Shown here in pieces: positions 12,481 through 23,904 of a stretch of 64,000 nt of DNA; the stretch's first letter is position 1; every line of letters begins with the position of its first letter. The DNA comes from Gnetum montanum (lineage: Eukaryota; Streptophyta; Gnetopsida; Gnetales; Gnetaceae), in the NCBI GenBank assembly GCA_015680685.1, contig MNCI01003613.1, positions 386,676-450,675 on the forward strand, read 5' to 3'. Below the pieces are notes generated by a model, which was not told where the DNA came from, ran no database searches, and was given only the letters and a program-made list of their open reading frames with translations. Made by a program: the position numbers and the translations under genes.

Positions 12481-13260
12481 TAAAACATTTCCAAACCATC
12501 CAGCCTCATCATTTACTTTTTGATTTTAATTGCTATACTTTTTTATTTTCATTTACTTTTTGATTTTAATTGCTATACTTTTTGATTTTAATTGCTATAA
12601 CGAGCATAGCTTAGAAAAGAAGTCATTTTGATGAAAAATATATTTCTAAAGTTCTTATTAAAACATTTCCAAACCATCCAACCTCACCATTTACTTCTTG
12701 ATTGATTTGAAACATCGATGCGATAAGCATAGTGTGAAAAGATTGATTTGAAACATTGATGTGATAAGCATAGTGTGAAAAGAAATCGTTTTGATGAAAA
12801 TTATTAATACTTTCAACACTAACTCAAGATGAAATGCAATGAAAAGCTAACTATCATGCAAGCATAATTACCATCCACACCAGCGAAAGTTATAACCCAC
12901 CGATAGCGCTTTATCACGATTCACCTTTAGTAGCCTCTATCTCTAAACCTAAACCTTAACTTACATGAAAACATTTCCAAATCATTCACCTTTATTATCC
13001 TCTATTTCTAAATCTAAACCTACCATTAAAAAATTTCCAAATCATCCAACGCTGCCGTTGTCATCCAATTCCATCATGCCATGTACTTTTTAATTTGAAA
13101 CGTACTGTAATGTGCATGCTTAAAAAAATCGTTTTGATGAAAAATATTTATATCTTCAACACCAACTAAAGGTGAAATGCAATGAGAGGAACTGTCTTGC
13201 AATCATTAGTAATGGAAGATTTTATAACCCATTCCACCGATAGCACCCCCCGTGGTTTGA
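12480..13260. repeat. Degenerate tandem repeat, period about 340 bp, with small internal duplications
   Basis: The string 'AACATTTCCAAAYCATCCA' recurs near 12484, 12661, 12969 and 13027. The block from 'GTTTTGATGAAAA' through 'AGATGAAATGCAATGA' to 'TTATAACCCA.CGATAGC' is present at about 12788-12910 and again at about 13129-13255, a spacing of roughly 340 bp. Inside it a 39-bp unit is duplicated at 12703-12781 and a 'TTTTTGATTTTAATTGCTAT' unit is repeated at 12516-12600. Downstream of the host gene; no coding content. Confidence 0.6.
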
Positions 13261-13670
13261 CGTTCCACCTTTGTAATAGGATATTATAGTTACAATGACA
13301 TCTAGATTTATAATAATAACTTTTTTAATCAGCACACCAGTGATTATAGTCTATCTGGATGTTTCTAAACACAATTACGTTCGAAGAAAATCCATGCACA
13401 GAAATGAAAGAAATTTTCATTTTGTATTATATCAACCATACAAACTTGAATGTTGACATTGACGTTCTCAGAGGAAAACGAAAATGGAATTTGAGTTTCC
13501 TCTTCCAATACGCCTGTCCAGGCTTCAGCAACAATATGAACAAGCTCTTAGACGACGTTGTTGTTGCAAGGACAGCAAATTTTTTTTGTACAAAAAGAAA
13601 AGCAATTCACAATGCTGCCGTAAACTGCCGTGCCAGATCTCCCAAACGATTATAACACAAGAAAAAACGC

Positions 13671-15318
13671 TTAGCAAGACCACATCACAGGTTGATTTAG
13701 TGGGGGTTGCGATGGTAGAAAATGCTGCCACTGTTGCAATCCGTCTGATGAAGCAATCTCACTGGCAGTAGAAGCACTGTTGCAGCTGGAGATGGAGATG
13801 GAGCTGGAGCTGGCCGTATTAGTATTAGACTCTGGCTGTTGCACAGGATCTTCCTCCTCCGTGTCCATCATGGTCACATCATCGTCTTCGGTTGCTACTT
13901 GCATGTCATTTTGGTTATCAATCACAATCTGCTGCTCCCATAAAGGTTCATCTGCAAGGGGATGAAACTGCGACGGTACCCACGGAACGACTGCTAATTG
14001 ATTATCTCCTGCATCAATGCTGATTGCCTCTCTCCCCATAAAACTGGCCGTGCTTTTGAAGCGGAAAAAATCTGTTAAATTGCTCTGAGATTTCCAAAAT
14101 CCTGAAAGAAAAAAATCCATGCATAACCCCCTCAGTGTCTAATCACGGTCTTCACTACAACCCAGATACCATTCCTATAACCCATCACACAATTAGCATA
14201 ACAAGTCACAAAAAATGCAAGACTTGCTGCTCCAATAAGGCAGGCATATTGAAGTTTTCAGCAAGTAAGATTGCAGAACCCGAGATAATTATACAATGCA
14301 GGGCCTTCAGCAGAGATGTGCAAAGCGCAAATATCTTAAGGAAGTAAAAATTGGACATGATGCAAAATTATTATGCCAAGTAATATTATGTTAAAGACAT
14401 CAAAATAAACGGTTTCGTTTTAATTTACTAAAAAGGAGCTTTTCAATGTTAAGCAGAAGGCTCCTGTTGAGTGGTTAAGGATGAACATGGAAAGATTCTG
14501 ATACTTCGACAAAGAAAAGAACGAAAAAAGCAAAAAAGACACAAAATTTTTGCTTTCCTCCAAGTTTCAAATAAGACAAAAATAAGAAGAGTGAAGAAAA
14601 TACCTTTATCGTCTTGCAGATAGCTAGTGTCAAGACTTATAGGAAGATCAGATGACCCTGGCGGAGGCCCGCCTGGAAACAGGGGCGGCGTTACAGGCTT
14701 GTAAAGCACAAGTGCCCTTTCATCACTTGTTTCCCCCAGTTCCTCCTCCGCGTCTAACTCCACAATCTTCAGAGTCGGTCTCGCCATTTCTGTTTCTAGC
14801 GATCTTACGTCTTCCTGAAAATCTGGCATTTCCTCTGCCATACTACATGTGGAACGGTTTGCTTGGAAAACTGGGAGGTCAGGGTCCTATTCAAAATCCC
14901 CAAAATTTCAGTAAGTAAAAATTGCACTAAAAAAAGTAAGAGGCCTGCAACTCCTTGAAGCCAAATAGCATATTTAAAGCAAGGAAACAACTACAAAAAC
15001 ACAATTTCACAGAGAAACATTCTGATCAATGGTGTCTAGCTTCAGATTACCCTAAACTAGTTGGATGTAAGGGCCTAAATTTTTTTTGCAAGAACCTAAA
15101 TCTTCTGAAAATTCACAAATCCATAGCAGTTTCGAATCTGAAACTAAATCCTAAGAACCTCGAACCGCCGGGTATTTCAGAGTCAAATGCAGACAAAACA
15201 ACAACCGAAACCCCAAGAAGGAAAAACAAAACCTTACCAAACGATATCTTTTCGGAAGTGCAACGCATGCCTCGAGATCGAAGTCGCTGGAGCCCTTTCT
15301 CTTCAGAGAACTTGCCAT
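13671..15318 (-). CDS. Host gene, three exons, 264-aa protein of unknown function
   Basis: Read on the minus strand with consensus splice sites and no stops: exon 1 15318-15238 (27 codons, ends before GTAAGG), intron 15237-14887, exon 2 14886-14604, intron 14603-14102, exon 3 14101-13671 ending TAA. Phases agree (0, then 1) and the total is 795 nt. The product starts MASSLKRKGS, with a basic 'LPKRYRL' end to exon 1. Exon 2 has an acidic helix-like stretch and 'ALVLYKPVTPPLFPGGPPPG'. Exon 3 has 'LAVVPWVPSQF', an acidic stretch and a Ser-rich tail. No enzyme motif, signal peptide or membrane segment is visible; it is hydrophilic and acidic. This is the only intact multi-exon gene seen in the window that is not inside a transposon. 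I do not recognise the family. Confidence 0.8.
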
Positions 15319-15720
15319 TAGACGCTTCTCGACCAAAACACTGTGAATCCTCAATTACGCTTGTTCCTGCTTTCGCCGGGATCGCTAAACACTCTCACAA
15401 GAGGAAAAACTCGCACAGCAGAAAAATCCGCAGAAAGAACAGGGGGAACGAACCGCAAAAGCAAAAACTAACAAAAAGGGACGATGAAAACAACTAACCA
15501 GTAAAGGGACACTGGTAGAAACTGAAAATCCTCTCTCCGCGATCGCTGCAACAAGAAGAAGAAAAAGAAGAAGAAGAAGCGCCAGACTGATGTAGCACAA
15601 AACACAGAGTAGTTGTGGATACGAGAGAATTTAAAAAGATGACGCGGTGGGGAGACACGGCATGGCTTCTCGCGATTTCTCTAGAAGCCACGCGCGACTG
15701 CAACGATGAACCCAAGCGAT
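15319..15720 (-). promoter_or_regulatory. Probable 5' leader and promoter of the host gene
   Basis: The sequence upstream of the ATG at 15318 is richer in G+C and CpG than its surroundings. At 15553-15581 it carries a (CTT)n run on the coding strand, typical of plant 5' leaders. No clear TATA box was found at a fixed distance, so the start point is unknown. Confidence 0.4.
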
Positions 15721-15896
15721 TTATCTGTTTTATTATTTGTCCCAACCCAATTCTTCCATCATCATCATCATGAGGCTGTGTTGTCTTTGTCCTCTTGAAC
15801 CATCCAAGCATCGTTATTGTTCCGGTTCATTTGTAATGTTACGGTCCATTGTCCTCTGCTTTTGTGTACGTTGCGCTTTTTTGTGCTCGCTGGTTT

Positions 15897-15904
15897 CCAC
15901 GTGG
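15897..15904. promoter_or_regulatory. G-box palindrome CCACGTGG
   Basis: A perfect 8-bp palindrome containing the plant bZIP/bHLH core CACGTG, about 580 bp upstream of the start codon of the minus-strand host gene. Functional relevance is inference. Confidence 0.35.
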
Positions 15905-16339
15905 AGGCCATGTTCATTTGTTTTTTTCATGTTTTTAACAACGTAATAGCATAATCCCGCTTAAACCTGTAGGAAGTAGTTGTATCAAATTGTGGTTATA
16001 ATTCTAAGGACAATCACAATCCTCGAGTTCGAGAGCTTTGACTAAAACATCTTATTTGCTTAAAAAATTTACTAACCATTATACTTTTACCTTTATCTTA
16101 TCGTGTCATGTCAATGGTCTATCTTGGGGTTAGAATAGTTGCATACCTGATTGGTTAAAGGTGTGTCTCTATCATTTTACAATTACGTTACACGCATTAT
16201 GCAAAATATGGTTAAAACTAAATTAATAAGGTCTTGGATGTAACTTATTTTCAATTTCAAAGAGTTAAAATGTTTACTCTTCAACTAAAAAGCCTTGAAC
16301 TTATCAATGAGAGTAGTTCAAGTCGTTAGTTCATTTGAA

Positions 16340-16520
16340 TCTATCAATGAGAGTAGTTCAAGTGGTTAGGTCATTGTATGATAAAGATTTGTAGGCAAGA
16401 GGTTGCCAATTTGAATCATAGTTATGGCACCATTATATTACTCTATAATTCTTCCAAAGTATCCTCTTGGCTATGTCTTAGGATGCACTTATATTCAAAT
16501 TGTTTTAAATTCCAACACTA
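16340..16520 (+). repeat. Candidate tRNA-derived SINE, copy 1
   Basis: A segment of about 180 bp with TAGTTCAAGTGG (fits a polymerase III A box, TRGYNNARNNGG) and, about 50 bp later, GGTTGCCAATTTGAATCAT (weak B box). It then reads 'ATTATATTACTCTATAATTC' and 'TCTTGGCTATG'. The same succession occurs at 26705-26885. The A-box part is locally duplicated at 16303-16330. No poly-A tail or target duplication was established. Confidence 0.4.
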
Positions 16521-17071
16521 TCCCCTTATCATTAAAAAGCCTTGGATCTTTTATCAAATGTGCATAGGTTCATCACTTTTGATAGATTTTAAATGATCAT
16601 ACTCTTAACATAGCCTACCATACAATGGGAATTGGTTGTGGAATTAATAGAATTAATTAAATGCAAAATTAGATAGATAAACTTTTGCACATTTGGTTGA
16701 TGATTTTGTGGTAATAACAAGTATTATGCAAGCAAGAGTTTGCTAATTCCAAGTTAACATTAAGGCATCTTTATTTTCTACCTAAGCTTTACCAAAGTAA
16801 CAAAGTATCAAGTTAAGTATATGTCTTAGGGAAGTACATGTAATCAAAAGTGCTATGCACTATCTCTTTTTCCTCCCTTTAGAGTAATGAATTTAAGTAA
16901 AACTTCTTTGAAATATATTTATTACAAGTTCAATTCTTAAATTTTTTTCCATGAAGGTTTCTCACTTGAGGTTTCTTTACCAACACAATCTCATTGGTTT
17001 TTGCATTTGTGATTTATTAAATGCTACTTCTAGATTTTCTTTGAACTTAAATTGACTATTTGTTTTCTTAT
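16521..17071. other. Intergenic, nothing recognised
   Basis: AT-rich flank of element C. No coding frame, repeat ends or RNA gene could be supported. Confidence 0.35.
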
Positions 17072-18000
17072 TAATGAGAGTGGTTACTTTAGCAGTTATT
17101 CTAATTATTAGAGTGGTTACTCTAGTAGTTACTTTAGCAATTATTCTAATTATTAGAGTGATTACTCTAGCGGTTACTCTAGTAGTTATTCTAATTATTC
17201 GAGCAATTACTCTAATTATTAGAGTAGTTGCTCCCAAGTCTATAAATACAATGCCTGGGTGCACAATTGAGAGGACGTCTTTTAGCAGTCAAGTAGTGAA
17301 ACTCTTGTAGTCTATTTGAAAGTTAGAGTATTTTCCAAGTGCCCGCAGCATGAGGTCTAAGTGTGGACGGATCTTTATTCGAGCATTGTATACCTAAGCA
17401 CATCTTATGTACAGCAATAAAGACGAGCTCTTTGATTCATCCTTGCAGCACTTGAGATTTGTTTTATTACGCATTTTTTCAATTTTATTTTCTTATGCAT
17501 TTATTTTATTTTATGCACTTTACATTTCTGTTATTAGCACACCAATTCATTTTGATCAATTAAGCAAATCATTAAATTACACAAGCACGACCACTTCGAG
17601 CATGCGTGTAATGCTTGGTAGCCTAGTAACGATTAGCATTTGGTAATCCTAGCAGTGTTGCATTGGATCAGGATGTGTACGGCAAGTGGGAACAGATGCT
17701 AGTGTTAGGATTAGTTAGAACTTAGTTAATGAGTAGTTAAGTTAAATTAGTCACTTAGTTACCTCTCTCCTTCCCTACTAGCATAGGACATAAAAACATA
17801 AAAGCTATAAAAATCATATGCCTCAAGCTTACTTAACCATACAATCATGACATACAGGTAAGCTTGGGAAGACAATGATCAACCAACCCATCCTTGTTCC
17901 ACAAGGGCACATAAGTACTTAGTCCTTGGAATTCAATCAGATCGTGCATGAAACACTCGTATTCATATGGTTGAGCGTAGGGGTACCTCCCTGCTCATCA
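17072..18000 (+). repeat. 5' LTR of element C
   Basis: A 929-bp LTR, TAATGAGAG (for TGATGAGAG) to ...CTGCTCATCA. U3 (17072-17235) is built from repeats of a near-palindromic unit around CTCTAATTATTAGAG alternating with 'GTTACTCTAG'. A TATAAATA box lies at 17241-17248. The 3' copy begins at 25709. Confidence 0.85.
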
Positions 18001-18001
18001 T

Positions 18002-18019
18002 TGGTGTCATTACCGAAGA
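18002..18019 (+). other. Element C primer binding site
   Basis: TGGTGTCATTACCGAAGA directly inside the 5' LTR. Compared with the tRNA-Asp-complementary TGGCGCCGTTGCCGGGGA it differs almost only by transitions. Confidence 0.65.
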
Positions 18020-18136
18020 CTTAGTTGTTTGTGCACTAACTAGAACATAGGAAATCACTCACATCGTTGGAACGAACCCTTAGGGTTGGTTGAGAAAATA
18101 ATAAACAAGAATACATTGCACACTGAACAAACAAGT

Positions 18137-20300
18137 ATGTCTCCTTCTTCGTACGAAAACACCTCACCACCTAGGTCTAAAATAGAAAATAATTGGCAAT
18201 GTAATACACATAACGTTGATCCGCCAGTCCCTCAACAAGTTTGAGTGGTATATATTCATCCTGATGAGTATATACCAAACTTCACCTTTATCCTCCGTCA
18301 AGATGAACAACTACGTTGGCGAGACTTAGAAGGTAACATAGTGTTACCTCTTGATCATTCAATTACGAGCATGCTTCTTCGTGCTCTTACACAAATTGGC
18401 ATGCTGCACTTACACGCAGAATACGTTGTGCAAGACCATAACTCAAGAGAATACCATCCCACAGAGGCACAACATCAAAGGGACTTGCAACAAGAGAGAC
18501 ATCATAAGTATTTGAAGGGTAAGTGGTCCCAAGATGTCCCAAACCTCTTAAGAGAAAATGAGCGTGGTGAACCTACCTCAGGTAGTCGCCCACACAAAAA
18601 TGTTCCTCCCCTTGACTTTGGCCAAGGGGTTGTGTATTAGAACCTTCATTCCACTATTCATAACCTAGGTTTTGATACCCATGGGCACAAAGGATCCAAA
18701 AAACGGACACGAACTCATGATAAAGGTAGACATTCTGATCACAATCGCGATTGAGGTCGAGACTGCAGAAGAGAATGTAGCAGACACCATCATGGTGACG
18801 ATTCTCCTTCTTCTTTACCTTCATCATCTCCTTCACCCTCTCCTTCAATATCCAGACATGGTCATAAAGAGAAAGACCATGGGAATAAAGGTAGGCAAAG
18901 TGGAAGTCATAGACAAAACAACTAGGAAAAGGGACGAAGGCACTCTAGAGAGTCATGACATAGAAGAAGGAAGAGTAGGGAACAACATAGGCATCATAGA
19001 CACCATGGACGAGATGATCATGATGAACCCCTCCTCGCTACTCGAAGTTGTTGGACATAATTGAGGTTGTTAGAATTCCAACAAGGCATTAGAAAGATAG
19101 TAGGATCAAGAGATTATATATGAACAACATCCCACGATTTGAAGGGGGATACAAGGCTGATCCTTAGAATCATTTACAAGCATTCCATGATGCGTGTGCC
19201 TTACAAAACATAGAGAACGAATGGCAAAAACTTAAGTTGTTCCCATGGACATTAGTTAAAGAAGCGGAAAGCTGGTACCAGTCTTTAGAACCAGAATTCA
19301 TTCGTAGATGGAGTACTATGTTAGAATTATTTAATGACAAGTACTAAATGTACTCTCAAGTGTCTAACTTGCGAAAGCAAATCCAAGGCTGGAAATAAGG
19401 AGGACATGAACCCTTGGATGCTGCCATGGGCTAATACTATGCATTATTACATCGTTGTCCTGGCCATGGTTATTTGCAAAGGGATCAACTGTGCCATCTC
19501 GTGGATGGGCTTANTTGTTGATGTCATCTTTTGAATAGGAAAAGTTTTCCTATTCAACATCTCTTCGAGTGGTGACTCTTCTTCATCCTCACAAAATCNN
19601 NNNNNNNNNNNNNNNNNNNNNNNNNNNNNNNNNNNNNNNNNNNNNNNNNNNNNNNNNNNNNNNNNNNNNNNNNNNNNNNNNNNNNNNNNNNNNNNNNNNN
19701 NNNNNNNNNNNNNNNNNNNNNNNNNNNNNNNNNNNNNNNNNNNNNNNNNNNNNNNNNNNNNNNNNNNNNNNNNNNNNNNNNNNNNNNNNNNNNNNNNNNN
19801 NNNNNNNNNNNNNNNNNNNNNNNNNNNNNNNNNNNNNNNNNNNNNNNNNNNNNNNNNNNNNNNNNGCCTAGGGTGTATGCACTCAACCCACAATTAAACA
19901 AAAGGTAAACACCCCGAAGGTTACCTTATCCTCAAGGTAACCCAAGGTAGTTCCACCAACCCTTAACATATTATCCCAGTGGAACTCCACTGCAACTGAT
20001 TGAGCAATATCAATAGTGGTAGCACCCACAATTATGGGGAATGCCACCACCAAGGCAATAGTATCCTTACTGACAACCTGACCCATATGGATATTACGTG
20101 CAGTAGCCAATCTCCCCACATGACTCTACTGGTCACGTCACTCCTCAACCTTACTACCAAGCCCACGAGTATTATGGGACTCCCTCTTCTAGAGGTGATA
20201 TTTTGCAAGCATATCATCCTTCTCGTCTAGCCACATCTCTTCCACCAATAGCTCCACTACCACTTGCTCTTGCAATGCAAGGTGAAATCCACACCCAACT
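18137..20300 (+). pseudogene. Element C gag, broken and crossing an assembly gap
   Basis: The ATG at 18137 (MSPSSYENTS) begins an N-terminal domain with 'YIHPDEYIPNFTFILRQDE' and 'EGNIVLPLDHSI' (18245-18640). An Arg/His/Asp-rich part covers about 18650-19060. The gag core is at 19110-19500 ('QHHLQAFHDAC'-type region, 'KLFPWTLVKEAESWYQSL', 'WSTMLELFNDKY', 'LCHLVDGL'). A Pro/Tyr/Gln-rich tail follows the gap (19866-20300), with 'YALNPQ' and 'YYPSGTPLQ'. The stretch 19515-19598 just before the gap encodes gag only on the opposite strand. Stops interrupt all segments. Confidence 0.75.
19599..19865. other. Assembly gap (267 N)
   Basis: Unresolved bases inside gag of element C; a single ambiguous base also occurs at 19514. 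The gap should contain the C-terminal part of the gag helical region and the knuckle. Confidence 0.95.
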
Positions 20301-20469
20301 ACAACAACATAATGCCACGAGGGCTATTAACTCTCAACCTACTATTGGTTCCAACAACCACGTGAAGAAAAGACCTTTCTTTAGAACCAACAGTCCAACC
20401 AAGCCCTTGCAATCACAAGCGACTGATTCCTTAGATGCCTTAGTATCAATCAAAACTTCGGAGCCCCCT

Positions 20470-21060
20470 TCAACCCAATCACCACACTCAACGCATATAG
20501 TCATGCTAACACATGTGGTCACCGATTGGATTATAGCTGGCCACCTTCCTAGGAAATTCTCTAATCCTAGGAGTCCTTTGATATACTTACAAATCGTTGG
20601 GAATGCGCTGTGCAAGGCTCTTTTGGATTCAAGTTTCGGTGTCAACTTGATTTCTCAAGAAATGTACAAGGCCTGGAACCTGCCTCCATTGAAAAAAAGA
20701 ACCATTTGTCTAGATTTGGCTAACCAATCCATCACTGTCCCATTGGGACTGGTGGAAGACATTGTTACCACTGTTTGTGGGTGGTCATACCTAGTTGAAT
20801 TCCTAGTGATTCAGGTAAACAATGGTAAGGGGAACTTCCCAATCATAATGGGAAGAGCATAGCTAAGCACCATCAACACACGCCTAGGAATCCGTGATCT
20901 TTCCCTAGAAATATCAAAGAAAAATACATTTGAAAAGATCAAGAAGAAGAAAGTTCCGTGCATCACATACAGTGACATAGGGTGTAATTGCATGCAAAGG
21001 TCATGGTTTGTGCAAAGTTTAGCATTGCTCGCATGCAATCAATGTGCACAAGTGATTAAC
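20470..21060 (+). pseudogene. Element C aspartic protease
   Basis: Retropepsin-like domain. The active-site strand reads 'ALLDSSFGVNLI', where the usual DSGA or DLGA has become DSSF. The second half has 'VPLGLVEDIVTTV' and 'FPIIMGRA', with a stop where the normal 'GRPWL' Trp would be. This protease would cut the gag-pol polyprotein in the particle. Altered active site and stops indicate loss of function. Confidence 0.7.
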
Positions 21061-21139
21061 ATACAAAGATGCCTGTATGTAGCAGCCACATGACAAGAAG
21101 ACACCCAATGGCTAACAATTGATCAAGAAAGAAGTTCAC

Positions 21140-22870
21140 TCATATGCATGGAACTAATTGAGGGTTTGACTTGTGCTTACATCGATAGCATAGACGCATT
21201 AGAGCAAGTCCACCGCCAACTTCCAAGTCTTAACTTTGAAAATATCAACTGGGGGAACTGGAAAATCCTTGAGAAATTTAAGCAGGAGCCCCTTGAGCTG
21301 AAACCATTGCCCACCGGTATGGAATACATGTTCCTTAAAAATGGAAAACTAGTAATTATCAATGCTAAGCTTGCTCGTCAATAGAAAGAAGAACTGTTGA
21401 AGGTAATAAATAAATGATCGAAAGCCTTTGCTTGGTCATATATCGAATTAATTGGAATAGATCCTAGGATATGCCAACATATAATTTACATTGACCCCTC
21501 CATGAAGCCTTGAAGACAAATGCAGAGATGATTAAACCCTAAGCTGAAGCAAGTAGTTAAGGAAGAAATCGAACAACTTCTCAAGGCTAGGTTCATATAC
21601 CCCATTGCTGATAGCGAATGGGTTAGCCCCTTAGTTATTGTGCCTAAAAAGGTAGGCAAATGGAGGGTGTGTATAGATTTCAGGCTACTAAATATGGAAA
21701 CATTCAAAGATCACTTTCCATTGCCATTTGTTGACCAAGTCTTAGACACCATCATAGGGCATCGCTATTATAGTTTTTTGGATGGATATAGCGGATATAA
21801 TCAAATACAAATAGCCCTAGAAGACCAAGCCAAGACTATGTTCACCAGTCCTTGGGGAACATTTGCATACAAACAGATTTCGTTTGGCTTGTGCAATGCC
21901 CCTGCAACATTTCAATAACTAGTTCTAAGCATATTCCAACAGCAGATAGGGAATAACGTGGAGGCCTTTATGGATGACTTCTCCACTTATGGAGAAAACT
22001 TTGATCAAGCCTTGGAAGGGTTGGAACAAGTGTTAAAAATATGTGTGGAAACCAATTTGAGGCTCAACTAGTAGAAAAGCCATTTGATGGTCTAAGAAGG
22101 CGTAGTACTAGGGCACAAAATCTCACACATAGGATATAGGTAGACCTTGAGAAAATCAAAATTATCCAAGGAATTACCCATCAACCAGAAACTGTCAAAG
22201 ATATTTGATCATTCCTTGGACATACCGGCTACTATAGGAGATTTATTGAGAACATTTCAAAGGTTGCCAAACCATTGATGGAATTAACAAAAAAGGACAT
22301 ACCTTTCGAGTGGACTAGGGAATGCAAATTAGCTTTCCAAACTTTGAAACAGAAGCTAGTAGAAACACCCATTGTACAAGCTCTTGACTAGTCCAAACCA
22401 CTCCATATCATGACTGACATGTCCAAATATGCTTTAGGAGCCATACTTACATAGTTAGATGACTAGAAGCATCCTTATTACATCCACTGTGCAAGTAGAA
22501 GTATTGCTAGTGCACAACTTAACTACACTACCACAGAGAAAGAATTAATGGTTGTAGTGTTTGCACTAGAAAAGTTTAGACACTATGTATTGGAATATAA
22601 AGTATATATACATACAAATCATAGTGCAATCCGGTTCCTCATAAATAAGACAATGGTAAGCCCTTGTATCATACGATGGCTTGTAATCTTACAAGAGTTC
22701 GATTTAACGATGATCGATCAAAAGGGCACTGAGAATGTAGTTGCTGATCATTTATCTCGGTCGCGATGGGACAAAAAAGAGGATGAGTATCCAATTTCTG
22801 ATCATTTCCCTGATGAATTTCTCTTTGCTGGTGTAGTGAATGATCAACCACCCATAAAGACAAACTAGTA
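21140..22870 (+). pseudogene. Element C reverse transcriptase and RNase H
   Basis: RT motifs in order: 'WVSPLVIVPKKVGKWRVCID' at about 21618-21680, 'FPLPFVDQVLD' at about 21717, 'YSGYNQIQIA' at about 21790, 'FGLCNAPATFQ' at about 21888, and the catalytic 'AFMDDF' at 21964-21981. Connection and RNase H follow ('HIMTDMSKYALGA' near 22400, 'TTTEKELMVVVFALEKFRHY' near 22530, 'VVADHLSR' near 22738). Stops at about 21916, 22070 and 22390 and small shifts break it. The FMDDF box and single RNase H fit Athila-like elements and not the dual-RNase H Tat group of element D. Confidence 0.8.
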
Positions 22871-22929
22871 TAGTAGCATTCTTACCTATCTCCTCATCCA
22901 ACAAACACAACAAGAGTTAAATCTTAAGA

Positions 22930-23860
22930 AGAAACAACTGTTTCTTCACTGAGCCAAATACTTTATGGAGATCAATGGGAAACTTTACAAAGTGTGTCTC
23001 GATGGCTTGGTTTGATGGTGTGTTCCTGATATAGATCAACTGCGAATTCTCCAAGATGCTCATGAGGGTCCTTGTGGAAGTAATTACGCTGGAAGACGAA
23101 TGGCCATTAAGATCCTACTTGCAAGATATTATTGGCCTACATTATTTCAGGATGCCCATCGTTTCGTCCAATCTTGTGAGTGTTGTCAACATATGGGGGA
23201 ATTATTGCTAGAATTGAGGGTCCATAATAATGGATTCAACTGTTAGAACCCTTCGACATTTGGGGAATTGATTTTATGGGGTCGATTACACCAATGTCCA
23301 ATGGAAAAGCTTATATTATTATTGTTGTTGATTATCTAACAAAATGGACCGAAGCAGCTGTTGTACAAGATCATCTACAACTGCATGATTTGTTCAACAA
23401 AAAATCATAAATAGGTCTGGTGTGCCGCATGCACTTATTTCAGACAATGGTACATACTTCACAGGTGCAACTTTTCAGAAATTAATGCAATGCTTAGGGG
23501 TTGAGCATAAATTGACTAAACCATACCGCCCCCAAGAAAATGGTCAAGTAGAAATCACCAACAGGGAGATTACAAAGATATTGACAAGAACCATTAGCAA
23601 GTTTAGGTGAGACTGGAGCACTAAACTGAACAATGCTCTTTGGGCATATTACTCCACATGGAAACTCTCTACAGGCTACTCTTCCTATGAGTTAGTGTAC
23701 GGTAAATTACCAACACTTCCCATTCAAACTGAGCTTCGTACACTATCCATGGCATGTGACCTCAACCTTGACCTTGATCTAGCACAAAAACAATGGTTAG
23801 TAACCCTTAACTTGCTAGATGAAAACCAATTAGCTACCTTGTCATCTAACAAATTGTTTT
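22930..23860 (+). pseudogene. Element C integrase
   Basis: An N-terminal zinc-binding part ('DAHEGPCGSNYAGRRM', 'CECCQ') at about 23050-23200. The catalytic core has 'WGIDFMG' (first Asp, about 23265), 'ISDNGTYF' (second Asp, about 23443) and 'QENGQVE' (Glu, about 23551). The second Asp and the Glu are separated by 35 residues as expected for D-D-35-E. Further conserved text is 'LWAYYSTWKLSTGYSSYELVYG'. Interrupted near 23407 and 23610. No C-terminal chromodomain is visible. Confidence 0.8.
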
Positions 23861-23904
23861 ACACCATTGTTCATGTTTTTACTATTTCTTTGTTTGCTTG
23901 ATTT

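Noticed and set aside
13780-13965. Plus-strand open frame across the third exon of the host gene
   Set aside because: The minus strand has a spliced frame with consensus junctions; the plus frame is its complement.
16345-16420. tRNA gene at the A/B-box-like segment
   Set aside because: No cloverleaf could be formed and the anticodon stem is missing; a SINE-like repeat explains it better.
17074-17310. Val/Leu/Ile-rich open frame over LTR C, resembling a membrane protein
   Set aside because: Produced by the repeated CTCTAATTATTAGAG units of U3; the same happens in the other LTR at 25708.
19447-19901. Open frames spanning the N gap
   Set aside because: They are artefacts of translating undefined bases.
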